The position numbers and the translations under genes were made by a program. From assembly GCF_000368025.1 (NCBI RefSeq), contig NZ_KB849212.1, forward strand, positions 1,072,733 through 1,136,732: DNA of 64,000 nt, written 5' to 3'. The stretch is from Acinetobacter parvus DSM 16617 = CIP 108168. GTDB lineage: Bacteria > Pseudomonadota > Gammaproteobacteria > Pseudomonadales > Moraxellaceae. Positions 1 through 8,316 of the stretch are shown in pieces. Each line of letters starts with the position of its first letter. Position 1 is the stretch's first letter. Below the pieces are notes generated by a model. It had not been told where the DNA came from, did no database searches, and saw only the letters and a list, made by a program, of their open reading frames with translations.

Positions 1-130
1 GGCAGATTCCTAAGCATTACTCACCCGTCCGCCGCTAAGATTAGGTGCAAGCACCCAATCCCCGCTCGACTTGCATGTGTTAAGCCTGCCGCCAGCGTTC
101 AATCTGAGCCATGATCAAACTCTTCAGTTT
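1..130 (-). rRNA. rrs: 16S ribosomal RNA, 5' end only
   Basis: The reverse complement contains the universal 16S 5' sequence (AGAGTTTGATCATGGCTCAG, then the conserved AACGCTGGCGGC block) and an Acinetobacter-like V1 hairpin region. The gene is transcribed leftward and is cut off by the window edge, so only about the first 130 nt are present. The exact mature 5' end is uncertain by a few bases. Two promoters lie upstream at 333-360 and 445-472. Confidence 0.97.
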
Positions 131-332
131 AATATCATTAGTAGCTTATGGCTACAAATCTTGGCTCATCAATTTTCTGACTAAAAATTCGCTCAAATAA
201 ACTTCGAGAAATTTCTACCATTCAATCAATGATAATATATCGATCAATCAATCAGTAAAAATCCACACAAGTTGTTCTTCTATTCTCTTAATGATCTTCT
301 CGATGATTCGTCATCATCAAGCTAGGTCGGCT

Positions 333-360
333 ATGTTACCCTAAATCTCTTTAAAGTCAA
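333..360 (-). promoter_or_regulatory. rrn P2-type sigma-70 promoter
   Basis: On the minus strand a perfect five-of-six -35 box (TTGACT, 355-360) and a -10 box (TAACAT, 333-338) are separated by 16 bp. It is the promoter nearer the 16S gene, in the P2 position usual for rRNA operons. Confidence 0.6.
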
Positions 361-444
361 CAGGTAATTTCAACTTTATTTTAAACCACTTTAAGCAACT
401 GATTTAAAAAAACTTTCAATCAACAACACCGACGATGGAGTCGC

Positions 445-472
445 ATTATAGGCAGTTTTATTTCCCACGCAA
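445..472 (-). promoter_or_regulatory. rrn P1-type sigma-70 promoter
   Basis: On the minus strand a consensus -10 (TATAAT, 445-450) sits 16 bp from a -35 (TTGCGT, 467-472). A GC-rich discriminator (GCGACTCC) follows the -10 box, as in growth-rate- and ppGpp-controlled rRNA P1 promoters. Position and discriminator make this the main rRNA promoter of the operon. Confidence 0.75.
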
Positions 473-539
473 GCGGTTTTTGGGTTTTAATATTTAATTG
501 GCTATTTTTAAGCCACTTCCTGTCATTTTCACATATTTT

Positions 540-1562
540 TTAGCATAATTCAATAATATCAATGGTGGGTGGCACACGAAACCGAAATGGAACACCCACC
601 ATCCCCGTCCCCACCGTCACAAATACATCTGCATGTTCATGTGAGTAAAAGCCTTTTTTGTGCCCCAAAATCGAAACCCGTTTCATAATGTAGCTGGTGA
701 CCCACGGCAGTTCAATTTGTCCGCCATGTGTATGTCCAGATAGCATCAGAGGATGGCTTGGCAATTCTGGCACCATATCCACCGTATCAGGATTATGGGA
801 TAAAATCAGCCACGGCTTATCCTGTGGCAACTCGGGTAAAAAACGCATATTGGCTTTTCCTGCCCACAAATCCCCGATGCCAACCAGACGGAACTCATCA
901 AATTCAATAATCTTGCCCTCAATATCCATCACATTGTTTTCAGACAGCGCTTTTGCCAATAGTTCCTGAATTGGTGGTCCTGGATACTGTTCATCATGGT
1001 TACCTGACACAGAATAAACTGGCATTTGTATTTCCCTTAATACTGCCAGTTCCTGCACCAAACGATTTTCAGGTTCATAGGTCCAGTCTCCAGCCACCAC
1101 AACAAAATCGGGCTGCTCCTGATTTAATTTTTTGACAATGGTTTTGAGTTGGCGTTCATGTCCTGAAAATAACCCTACATGCATGTCTGCAACCAATGCC
1201 ACTTTTACAGGTTTGGTAAATTCACGCTGTGGATTTAAACGATATTGATGGTATTTCACATGAATTTGGTGTGGCTCAATAAAACGTGCATAGACCAACA
1301 CACTGCTTAACAGGAATACAAAAATGGTTTGGTGGGGGGTGTAGTAACCTGACCAACCTGCATAGAGGCTAAAAAACCAAAGGGGCACTAGCAAATAAGA
1401 CAGATAAAAAGCCAGCAAATGCACGAACGCCTTAAACGGATGGATGGTTTCGGTGCGAGCCTGATGTATCCAGGCCTGAATCAGTGCCCACAGTGCCAGT
1501 ACCGCAAACAGGAGATAGAAAACTAAAATAACTATATCTGAATTTAACAGTGCAGAGCTCAT
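540..1562 (-). CDS. Membrane-anchored metallophosphoesterase (YaeI-like)
   Basis: This 340-residue protein has about three hydrophobic segments in the first 100 residues, then a calcineurin-like metallophosphoesterase domain. The metal-binding motifs are intact: DMHVG near residue 125, GDW near 158, GNHDE near 187 and HTHGG near 277. The family hydrolyses phosphate esters with a dinuclear metal centre; YaeI/YkuE-type members act on lipid-linked phosphodiesters or phosphate monoesters at the membrane. The ATG start is preceded by a good ribosome-binding sequence (GAGGTGA). The gene points toward the rRNA operon. Substrate cannot be told from sequence. Confidence 0.88.
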   Translation of the reverse strand: MSSALLNSDIVILVFYLLFAVLALWALIQAWIHQARTETIHPFKAFVHLLAFYLSYLLVPLWFFSLYAGWSGYYTPHQTIFVFLLSSVLVYARFIEPHQIHVKYHQYRLNPQREFTKPVKVALVADMHVGLFSGHERQLKTIVKKLNQEQPDFVVVAGDWTYEPENRLVQELAVLREIQMPVYSVSGNHDEQYPGPPIQELLAKALSENNVMDIEGKIIEFDEFRLVGIGDLWAGKANMRFLPELPQDKPWLILSHNPDTVDMVPELPSHPLMLSGHTHGGQIELPWVTSYIMKRVSILGHKKGFYSHEHADVFVTVGTGMVGVPFRFRVPPTIDIIELC

Positions 1563-1653
1563 TCACCTCACCTCAGGGGCAGTTATCACATCTCATATTT
1601 ATATTTTTCGATGAAATGCTATACTCAAGCCGAACTTTTAATCAGTAATAATT

Positions 1654-3282
1654 ATGACGCAATCTGCCCGTATAAATAACAAACATACAAAAATAAGTAC
1701 AACTACTTACAATAAAAGTATGCTTGCGATTTATTGCAGTATTGCGATCACTGTAACAGGTTGCAGCACCTTACCCAAACATACAATAGAATCCATTCCT
1801 GAAACCGCCTTGCAGGTTGACACCGCCCAGACCACACTGGCACAAATCATTCAACCCTTACAAGAACAGCACCCTGAGCTGACAGGTTATCTGGTGCTGT
1901 TTGAGCCGCTGGAGGCCCTGGCGACCCGCCTAAGCCTGATTGACAAGGCGGAGAAAAGGCTGGATTTACAGTATTACATCTGGGATAACGACAAGGTTGG
2001 CTCACTGGCCCTGCATGCGCTGATCCGTGCCGCAGACCGTGGCGTCAAGATTCGCCTGCTGATTGATGATAACAATGCCAAATCAACCGAGGGAATTTTT
2101 CTGGCATTGGCACAGCACCCCAATATTGAAGTCAAGCTGTTTAACCCCTATCGCTTTCGGAAATATCGTGCGTTCGACATGATTCTGGACCTGAAGCGCA
2201 TCAACCGACGCATGCACAACAAGAGCTTCATCGCAGACCACCAGGTTGCCCTAATTGGCGGGCGCAACATGACCAATCAATATTACAATGTCAGTGACAA
2301 CTACCAGTTCTCTGATGTTGATGTGATGCTGCTCGGCACGGCGGTGAAAGATATTTCACATTCTTTTGATGAATACTGGAACCATGAATATGCCTACAAG
2401 GTGCAGGAAGTGGTCAAGCAAAGTGCCCATCATCTCAGCTATGAAAGTTTAAAACGGCAGCTTGATGAGCACTACAAGCGGGTTACCGTACAAAACTATC
2501 TGGATTTAACCAGCAACTCTCAGGCCATTGACTCACTGATGAGTCGGGATATTCAATTGGATTGGGTCAAGGCGGAAGTGGTCAAGGATTCACCCGACAA
2601 GATCAAGTCTAAGGCAAAAAAGAAAGAACACCTCAATTTCCAGCTTATTCAGCATCTCGAACAACCTGAAAAAAACGTTGACCTGATTTCAGCCTATTTT
2701 GTTCCTGAAAAAAAAGGGGCAAAAATGCTGACCGATTTGGCAAAGGATGGCGTTAAGGTACGGGTTCTGACCAACTCGTTCAAGGCCAATGATGTCGCGG
2801 TGGTCCATGCGTTTTATGGCAAGTATCGGCAGAACTTATTGGAACATGGTGTACAGCTCTATGAATTTTTACCTGCGCTGAATAAAAATGATCTGGACAA
2901 AAACACCGAGGATTTGGCGAAAAAGGCCAAGGTCAGCATAAAGGGCTTAAGCCGTTCAAGCCTGCATGCCAAATTGATGGCACTGGATGAAAAACAGGTT
3001 TTTATTGGTTCGTTTAATTTTGACCCACGCTCGGCCTATCTCAATACTGAGATTGGTGTACTGCTCAACAGCCCACCACTTGCCCAGGCGGTTCACACCA
3101 CAATGGATGAGAACCTCAGCAAATATGCCTATAAACTGGTGCTGGATGCCAACAAGAAAATTACCTGGCAGCGTCAGACACCTCAAGGCCCTGTTATTTA
3201 TACCAAAGAACCACGCATGAAATGGTGGCAAAGGGCTGGCATCAAGATGCTTTCATGGCTACCAATCGAGGGATTTATGTAG
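1654..3282 (+). CDS. Phospholipase D/cardiolipin synthase-like lipoprotein
   Basis: The 542-residue protein carries two HxKxxxxD phospholipase D motifs, MHNKSFIAD around residue 187 and LHAKLMALD around residue 442, each followed by the usual GxxN/GSxN element. This fold performs phosphatidyl transfer or phosphodiester hydrolysis; ClsC/YmdC-type cardiolipin synthases are the nearest functional match. The N-terminus has a hydrophobic segment ending in TVTGC, a lipobox, so it is probably an envelope lipoprotein. A later Met just before that segment (residue 23) is an alternative start. Its stop overlaps by 8 bp the 3' end of the convergent acyltransferase gene, which also acts on phospholipids. 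Confidence 0.85.
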   Translation: MTQSARINNKHTKISTTTYNKSMLAIYCSIAITVTGCSTLPKHTIESIPETALQVDTAQTTLAQIIQPLQEQHPELTGYLVLFEPLEALATRLSLIDKAEKRLDLQYYIWDNDKVGSLALHALIRAADRGVKIRLLIDDNNAKSTEGIFLALAQHPNIEVKLFNPYRFRKYRAFDMILDLKRINRRMHNKSFIADHQVALIGGRNMTNQYYNVSDNYQFSDVDVMLLGTAVKDISHSFDEYWNHEYAYKVQEVVKQSAHHLSYESLKRQLDEHYKRVTVQNYLDLTSNSQAIDSLMSRDIQLDWVKAEVVKDSPDKIKSKAKKKEHLNFQLIQHLEQPEKNVDLISAYFVPEKKGAKMLTDLAKDGVKVRVLTNSFKANDVAVVHAFYGKYRQNLLEHGVQLYEFLPALNKNDLDKNTEDLAKKAKVSIKGLSRSSLHAKLMALDEKQVFIGSFNFDPRSAYLNTEIGVLLNSPPLAQAVHTTMDENLSKYAYKLVLDANKKITWQRQTPQGPVIYTKEPRMKWWQRAGIKMLSWLPIEGFM

Positions 3283-4105
3283 CCTCTGTGCCATCTGGCA
3301 TCACCTTAAGTACCTTACGCTGCAACTCCAGCAAACCTGCACGCATTTGCTGCTCAACTTCCCCGGTTAAGGTCTCCACGGTATGCCCTGTTACAGGAAC
3401 TGCGGGCAATGTCAGTAGGTGGGCCGTGACCTTGGGCATTTCCAGAACACGCTGCACATGCTCCGCAAAGGACATTTCACCAATAAATGGGGCCACCATG
3501 TCCAGCTCACCATTCTGGTTGACATAGCAAATCACGCAGATCTGGACGGGTCGCTGGGCCTCAATAGCGGCTCCAAGCAATCTGCCATGTACCTTTTTAA
3601 CCCTTGTGCCATCTGTGGTGGTGGCCTCAGGGAAAAACAGCACGGGAATATCCTGTTTTAAAAACTCGGTAATTTGCTCACGAATCCGAATGGAGTCACC
3701 TGAACCACGTTTAATGAACAGGGTTCCACCGCCCTTTGCCAGATTTCCCAAAATGGGCCATTTTTCCACTTCGGCTTTCGCCAGAAAGAAAATACGTGCA
3801 CCTGAACCCAGTACCGCCACATCCAGCCATGAAATATGATTGCTGACCCAAAGTGCAGGTTCACGGGGAATGGCACCATGAACCTGTACCTCAATATTGA
3901 AGACTTCACATAAACGACGGCAAAAATACTGCACATAACGGGTATTTACAGGATTATTGGGATCTTTATAGAGGCCATGACGATAGATGAGATAAAAGCC
4001 TTCACCAATCGTTTCCAGGCCTGCGGCCAATTTCTTGCTATATAGACTGAACTTAGAGAATAAACTAAATGGCGGGTTGTTTAGCGCTGGTGTTTCTTGT
4101 GTCAT
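3275..4105 (-). CDS. PlsC-like 1-acylglycerol-3-phosphate acyltransferase
   Basis: This 276-residue protein shows the acyltransferase signature NHxxxxD (NHISWLD, about residue 91) and a second block, FFPEATTTDG, corresponding to the usual FPEGT motif. PlsC-type enzymes transfer an acyl chain to lysophosphatidic acid or related lysolipids on the inner membrane. The FPEA variant and modest length suggest an auxiliary or remodelling acyltransferase rather than the main PlsC, but that is inference. The gene is convergent with the phospholipase-D-type gene. Confidence 0.85.
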   Translation of the reverse strand: MTQETPALNNPPFSLFSKFSLYSKKLAAGLETIGEGFYLIYRHGLYKDPNNPVNTRYVQYFCRRLCEVFNIEVQVHGAIPREPALWVSNHISWLDVAVLGSGARIFFLAKAEVEKWPILGNLAKGGGTLFIKRGSGDSIRIREQITEFLKQDIPVLFFPEATTTDGTRVKKVHGRLLGAAIEAQRPVQICVICYVNQNGELDMVAPFIGEMSFAEHVQRVLEMPKVTAHLLTLPAVPVTGHTVETLTGEVEQQMRAGLLELQRKVLKVMPDGTEAT

Positions 4106-4287
4106 AAATCATCAAAACCGTATGCATGTATGCATTAAATTAGCAAAGTTATATCATGCCCATATCCACTTATAAATGTAGCATTGATATTAAAAAACGA
4201 ATGTAAGGATAAATTTTTTCAATTTTAAATGATTTATCAGATCAATTACCATAAATAAATCGAATTTACAGATTTATAGGTGATAAG

Positions 4288-4429
4288 ATGAATCCACATG
4301 CCAACACATCAGAATCACAGACCACTCTTCCTTATGGCTATGCGCTCAGAATGTTTTTTAGGCTGGTCAATCCTGTATCTGGCAACATTGATTGGTTTTA
4401 TTGATCTTTTGCGCCGAAATATCACCTAG
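4288..4429 (+). pseudogene. Possible frameshifted small membrane protein
   Basis: An ATG at 4288 follows AGGTGATAAG, a reasonable ribosome-binding context, and opens a 38-residue frame that is polar and then nonsensical. The +1 frame over the second half encodes a convincing membrane helix (LGWSILYLATLIGFIDLLRR) and stops at 4429. The two frames meet at a run of six T at 4354-4359. Removing one T would join them into a single protein of about 46 residues with a polar start, one transmembrane helix and a basic end. This could be a real mutation, a phase-variable tract or a sequence error. A start at 4298 in the second frame would give a 43-residue protein, but its ribosome-binding site is poor. 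Confidence 0.45.
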
Positions 4430-4502
4430 CGACACTTAGTCTTTGCCCTTTGCTTTAAGTTTATTCTAGAATAAGGCTTCAACAACGAACATATGAGATC
4501 GC

Positions 4503-5849
4503 GTGGAAAATTTTGAGCAGCATCAAGGTGGTGAACGGGCAATTTTAGTCAGTGTGGCTGTACAACTGCTTGACGATCTGGATGCTGAAGAGTTCCGATT
4601 GCTCGCTCAATCTGCTGGTGCTGAAATCCTTGAACATATTTCTGTGCAACGCAACAAGCCTGATCCAAAGTTCTTTATTGGCTCAGGCAAGGTTGATGAA
4701 ATTGCCGAACAGGTCAAAGACCTTGAAGCGGAACTGGTGATTTTTGACCACTCACTCTCCCCTGCCCAGGAACGCAACCTGGAGAAAGTACTGAAATGTC
4801 GGGTGATTGACCGTACAGGTTTGATTTTGGATATTTTCGCCTTACGTGCCCGCACCCATGAGGGGAAGCTACAGGTCGAACTGGCACAGCTTAAACATTT
4901 GTCCACCCGTCTGATTCGTGGCTTTACGGGTAATCTGGAACAGCAAAAGGGCGGTATTGGCCTACGCGGGCCAGGTGAATCACAACTGGAAACAGACCGC
5001 CGACTGATTCGGGTACGCATTACCCAACTCAAGGAAAAATTGGTCAAAGTTCAGCAAACCCGTCTCCAAGGCCGCGCCGCGCGTCAAAAAGCAGCGATTC
5101 CAACCATTTCACTGGTGGGATATACCAATGCAGGAAAATCAACCTTATTTAACATCTTGGCAAAAAGTGATGTTTATGCGGCCGACCAACTGTTCGCAAC
5201 CCTAGACCCCACCTTACGGCGTTTGGACTGGGATGGCATAGGCACAGTTGTGCTGGCGGATACGGTTGGATTCGTTCGAAACTTGCAGCACGATCTAGTC
5301 GAGTCATTCAAGGCCACTTTGGAAGAAACGCTGGAAGCAACCTTGCTGCTGCATGTGATTGACAGCAGCAGTCCCAACATGACTGAGCAGATTGAAGCGG
5401 TGGAGTCAGTGCTCAAGGAAATTGGTGCCGACGCCCCAGTTTTGCATGTCTACAATAAAATCGACCTGAGTGGCGATGCCGCAAAAATCATTTATAAGAC
5501 ACCTGACCAGCCTGACCGTGTCTATGTTTCGGCACATTCTGGGCAGGGTCTGGAACTGCTCAGTCAGGCGGTACAACAATGTCTGATGGGCCAGTTACAA
5601 CACTTTGATTTAGTGCTGAAACCTGCCTACGGTAAGCTTCGTACCCAGCTTTATACCCTGAACGTGATTCAGTCTGAACACCATGATGATCATGGTGACC
5701 TGCACCTGTCGGTCTGTATCGCCCCTCATAAACTGGAGCAACTCATTAAACAGGCACATTTACCATTAGACGAAATTCTTGGAAAAAAAGCTTCCTTATT
5801 CGAGCGGGCTTTGGAAGAATTCGAACGGAATGACAATTCATCACTATAA
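4503..5849 (+). CDS. hflX: Ribosome-associated GTPase HflX
   Basis: The 448-residue protein has the HflX N-terminal domain followed by a glycine-rich linker (about residues 145-165) and a GTPase domain with G1 GYTNAGKST, G3 DTVGF and G4 NKID. HflX binds the 50S subunit and splits stalled or heat-stressed 70S ribosomes. It starts with GTG; the ATG ten bases upstream is out of frame. In many gammaproteobacteria hflX follows hfq, but here it stands alone behind a short non-coding stretch. Length and motifs are normal. Confidence 0.95.
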   Translation: MENFEQHQGGERAILVSVAVQLLDDLDAEEFRLLAQSAGAEILEHISVQRNKPDPKFFIGSGKVDEIAEQVKDLEAELVIFDHSLSPAQERNLEKVLKCRVIDRTGLILDIFALRARTHEGKLQVELAQLKHLSTRLIRGFTGNLEQQKGGIGLRGPGESQLETDRRLIRVRITQLKEKLVKVQQTRLQGRAARQKAAIPTISLVGYTNAGKSTLFNILAKSDVYAADQLFATLDPTLRRLDWDGIGTVVLADTVGFVRNLQHDLVESFKATLEETLEATLLLHVIDSSSPNMTEQIEAVESVLKEIGADAPVLHVYNKIDLSGDAAKIIYKTPDQPDRVYVSAHSGQGLELLSQAVQQCLMGQLQHFDLVLKPAYGKLRTQLYTLNVIQSEHHDDHGDLHLSVCIAPHKLEQLIKQAHLPLDEILGKKASLFERALEEFERNDNSSL

Positions 5850-5892
5850 TGATGATTACACATCGTTCAGATAGACGAGAGTAAAAAAGCAC

Positions 5893-6255
5893 ATGAAAGA
5901 TATTGATTGGTCAGCCTGGTTTTGCACGATTTTATTGATTGTCGTATTTCGTGAGGGTGCCGTCCTGATCACCAAAGCCTTTCATCACCCTGAACTGGGT
6001 AATCTGGTGGGGTTGATTGCGCTACTCACCACCCTGCTGATCTGGAGGCGGTTTAAAAAAATCTCCAACCGCCTGATTGATACCAACAATAAAATCATGA
6101 AAGAAAGCGCATTTGCGTTTCTGCCGATTTGTGCAGGCTCGCTGATCATGCTGGTTCATCTGGGCAAGGAAATTCCTGTGTTTCTGTTTGTGCTCACCCT
6201 AAGTACCTTATTGCCCTTATGGATTTACGCCAAAATGGCAAAACGCTGGTTATAG
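5893..6255 (+). CDS. CidA/LrgA family holin-like membrane protein
   Basis: This 120-residue, very hydrophobic protein has about four predicted membrane segments, and its sequence and size fit the CidA/LrgA family. It lies 12 bp upstream of an LrgB-type gene, the arrangement typical of cid/lrg operons. These pairs influence murein hydrolase activity, lysis and export of small organic acids such as pyruvate or acetate. No LytSR-type or LysR-type regulator lies next to it. Family assignment rests on hydrophobic pattern plus the neighbour. Confidence 0.75.
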   Translation: MKDIDWSAWFCTILLIVVFREGAVLITKAFHHPELGNLVGLIALLTTLLIWRRFKKISNRLIDTNNKIMKESAFAFLPICAGSLIMLVHLGKEIPVFLFVLTLSTLLPLWIYAKMAKRWL

Positions 6256-6267
6256 AGGCCTTTATTT

Positions 6268-6936
6268 ATGTTGATGGTTATTTATGGCTTTGTGATCACC
6301 CTGATCAGCTATCTGCTTGCAAAACCTTTGAATAAAAAGGTTCCTCAGATTCCGCTGATTGTGTTTGCCATGTTTATCGTGATTGGATTGCTGGCAATCC
6401 TCGGCATTCCGTATGAACACTACATGAACAACGTCAATGATGTGTTTAACCATCTACTTGGTTATGTCACGGTTGCGCTGGCCATTCCCCTCGCAGCGAT
6501 GCGCTACGATGACTTGCCCATCAAGTCCATGATTGGAATTTTATGTTTTGCCAGCATCAGTGCGGTTGCCCTGCCTATGGGACTTGCTTATTTATTGCAC
6601 ATGTCTGAACCGACCATCATGGCCTTTGCCACACGTGCGGTGACCACACCGATTGCACTTAACATTGCCACACTGCTACATGCCCCGTTGATGATGGTTT
6701 CTCTAATTGTGATCTTATCAGGTGTGATTGGAGCGGCCTTTTCACCGTGGATCTTAAAACATATCCATGATGAACGTGCCTCTGGCCTGGCGCTGGGTCT
6801 GGCGGCCCATGCCATTGGCACGGCACAGGCATGGCAGCGTGGTCCTGTCACGGGTCGTTATGCCGCATTTGGCATGGCGGTGAATGGGGTGTTCACAGCC
6901 ATCTGGCTACCCACTTTTATTTTATCTTTGTCTTAA
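6268..6936 (+). CDS. LrgB/CidB family membrane protein
   Basis: The 222-residue protein is polytopic and contains the LrgB-typical block with RAVTTPIAL around residue 115 and GLAAHAIGTA around residue 174. LrgB/CidB/YohK proteins act with a small CidA/LrgA partner, the gene just upstream. A GAGG ribosome-binding sequence lies about nine bases before the ATG. The pair is probably one transcript. Confidence 0.88.
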   Translation: MLMVIYGFVITLISYLLAKPLNKKVPQIPLIVFAMFIVIGLLAILGIPYEHYMNNVNDVFNHLLGYVTVALAIPLAAMRYDDLPIKSMIGILCFASISAVALPMGLAYLLHMSEPTIMAFATRAVTTPIALNIATLLHAPLMMVSLIVILSGVIGAAFSPWILKHIHDERASGLALGLAAHAIGTAQAWQRGPVTGRYAAFGMAVNGVFTAIWLPTFILSLS

Positions 6937-7019
6937 AATTTGCAGCAAATATCACATAAAGATTGAACTAGTTGTCAAATATCCTACATAATGGAGTTTC
7001 AAACGTTAAAAGGATTTTA

Positions 7020-7466
7020 ATGATGGCCAAACAACTCATAGGTGTATTACTCTTATCAGCAGTCAGCAGTTTTTCTTTTGCGGAAGGCATTATAGGTCTT
7101 TGGCAGACGATTGATGACAAAACGGGTGCACCTAAGGCGTTAGTCGAGATTCGTAAAGAAGCTGACAATACTTATGCAGGAAAAGTAGTCAAACTTACTC
7201 CTCGTGCGGGCTATACTCCAAAGGAAACCTGTGTAGACTGCCCAGCCCCTTATACCAACAAACCTATTATTGGTCTGGATGTGGTGACAGGCCTAAAGTC
7301 CACAGATGGCCTTAACTATACTAGTGGCCGTATTCTTGATCCAAATACAGGCAAAGTGTACAACATGAAAGCCAAGTTAAGCTCAAATGGTAAACGCCTG
7401 CACTTGCGCGGCTATCTGGGTATATCTGCATTAGGTCGTAACCAGATCTGGATTCGCGCTGAATAA
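7020..7466 (+). CDS. DUF2147 secreted protein, copy 1
   Basis: The predicted 148-residue protein has a signal peptide ending near SSFSFA followed by a DUF2147 domain. Conserved features are GLWQTID, a Cys pair (CVDCPAP), GRILDPNTGKVY and a C-terminal LxIWIR block. The start chosen is the ATG at 7020, six bases after AAGGA; a TTG further upstream has no such support. DUF2147 proteins are envelope proteins of unsettled function. A close paralogue follows at 7793. The two mature domains share most conserved positions, indicating local duplication. Confidence 0.88.
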   Translation: MMAKQLIGVLLLSAVSSFSFAEGIIGLWQTIDDKTGAPKALVEIRKEADNTYAGKVVKLTPRAGYTPKETCVDCPAPYTNKPIIGLDVVTGLKSTDGLNYTSGRILDPNTGKVYNMKAKLSSNGKRLHLRGYLGISALGRNQIWIRAE

Positions 7467-7792
7467 GCAATAATGCTGTATGCACCCACCATCTTATACT
7501 TGATCATCTTGATCACGGTTTCATCAAAAAAACCCACTTCGTTTTCATTCAAAGCGAAGTGGTTTTTTCTTAAATCCTCAAAAATTCATTGAAATTTCAA
7601 TTATAGTCAAACTACTTTATTATCCATACAGGATTCGAAAAAAACTCGAAATAATTCATCGACTTAGTTGTATTAGTTTTATAATGACTTGACTATATTA
7701 AAAAAGCAAACAATTGTAAAATAATGATTGAATCTATTATTAGAAATCCGAAATAATAGAAAAACAATGATAGGCAGCAAGGAGGCTTAAGC
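7467..7792. other. Intergenic region between the DUF2147 paralogues
   Basis: This 326-bp gap holds the terminator at 7526-7568 and then about 220 bp of very AT-rich sequence. The latter presumably contains the promoter of the second DUF2147 gene. A TTGACT at 7689-7694 and a TAAAAT at 7717-7722 are present but are 22 bp apart, too far for a confident promoter call. The region ends with an AAGGAGG ribosome-binding site. No coding potential was seen. Confidence 0.6.
7526..7568. terminator. Intrinsic terminator after DUF2147 copy 1
   Basis: Perfect stem CCACTTCG (7534-7541) with CGAAGTGG (7555-7562), followed by six T and preceded by an A-run, so it may work in both directions. Confidence 0.85.
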
Positions 7793-8236
7793 ATGTACTC
7801 AAAACTCATTACCTTTTTTGTGTTATTTGGTCTTGGCCAACTGACCTTTGCTCAAGATATTACGGGTATTTGGCAAAGTATTGATGACGTCACAGGTGCA
7901 CCTAAAGGCCAGGTCGAAATTACCCAGGAAGCGGATGGCACCTATACAGGCAAAATAACCAAAATCACCCCACGTACAGGTTACACACCGAAAGAGTTCT
8001 GTACGGGCTGCCCTGCCCCTTATACCAACAAACCGATTGTCGGTTTAAATGTAATTACCAAGCTTAAGCAAAAGAGAGACCTCACCTATACAGGTGGACG
8101 AATTCTCGACCCCAATACTGGCCGTGTATATAGTCTGGCAGCAAAACTCAGCTCAAATGGACAACGCCTACATCTACGGGGCTATGTCGGGGTTTCTGTA
8201 TTGGGACGCAGCCAGATCTGGATTCGAGTCAATTAA
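7793..8236 (+). CDS. DUF2147 secreted protein, copy 2
   Basis: This 147-residue paralogue of the gene at 7020 has a signal peptide ending near LTFAQ and the same DUF2147 landmarks: GIWQSID, the Cys pair CTGCPAP, GRILDPNTGRVY and a C-terminal QIWIR. An excellent AAGGAGG ribosome-binding sequence precedes the ATG. It has its own upstream region and terminator, so it can be regulated separately from copy 1. Function is unknown; role in the envelope is inferred from the signal peptide. Confidence 0.9.
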   Translation: MYSKLITFFVLFGLGQLTFAQDITGIWQSIDDVTGAPKGQVEITQEADGTYTGKITKITPRTGYTPKEFCTGCPAPYTNKPIVGLNVITKLKQKRDLTYTGGRILDPNTGRVYSLAAKLSSNGQRLHLRGYVGVSVLGRSQIWIRVN

Positions 8237-8267
8237 ACCTTGAACAATAAAGACTTGGACAATAAAA

Positions 8268-8298
8268 AATAGCCCTGCATGACAGGGCTATTTTTTTT
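8268..8298. terminator. Bidirectional terminator between DUF2147 copy 2 and prc
   Basis: Perfect ten-base stem AATAGCCCTG (8268-8277) with CAGGGCTATT (8283-8292), then eight T. It serves the two convergent genes. Confidence 0.9.
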
Positions 8299-8316
8299 AA
8301 CGGCAAAATCTAAAAT

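Larger units (their letters stand above)
131..539 (-). other. rRNA operon leader and upstream region
   Basis: This non-coding region separates the 16S 5' end from the metallophosphoesterase gene. Reading leftward it holds two sigma-70 promoters and then about 200 nt of AT-rich leader RNA. A leader of this kind normally carries the boxA antitermination site and RNase III pairing sequences; I could not identify a convincing boxA by eye. No coding potential was seen. Confidence 0.75.

Noticed and set aside
4121..4136. Tandem GTATGCAT motif before the PlsC-like gene
   Set aside because: Only two units in AT-rich DNA; too short to support a regulatory site.
7689..7722. TTGACT and TAAAAT before DUF2147 copy 2 as a promoter
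   Set aside because: Spacing is 22 bp, outside the workable range.
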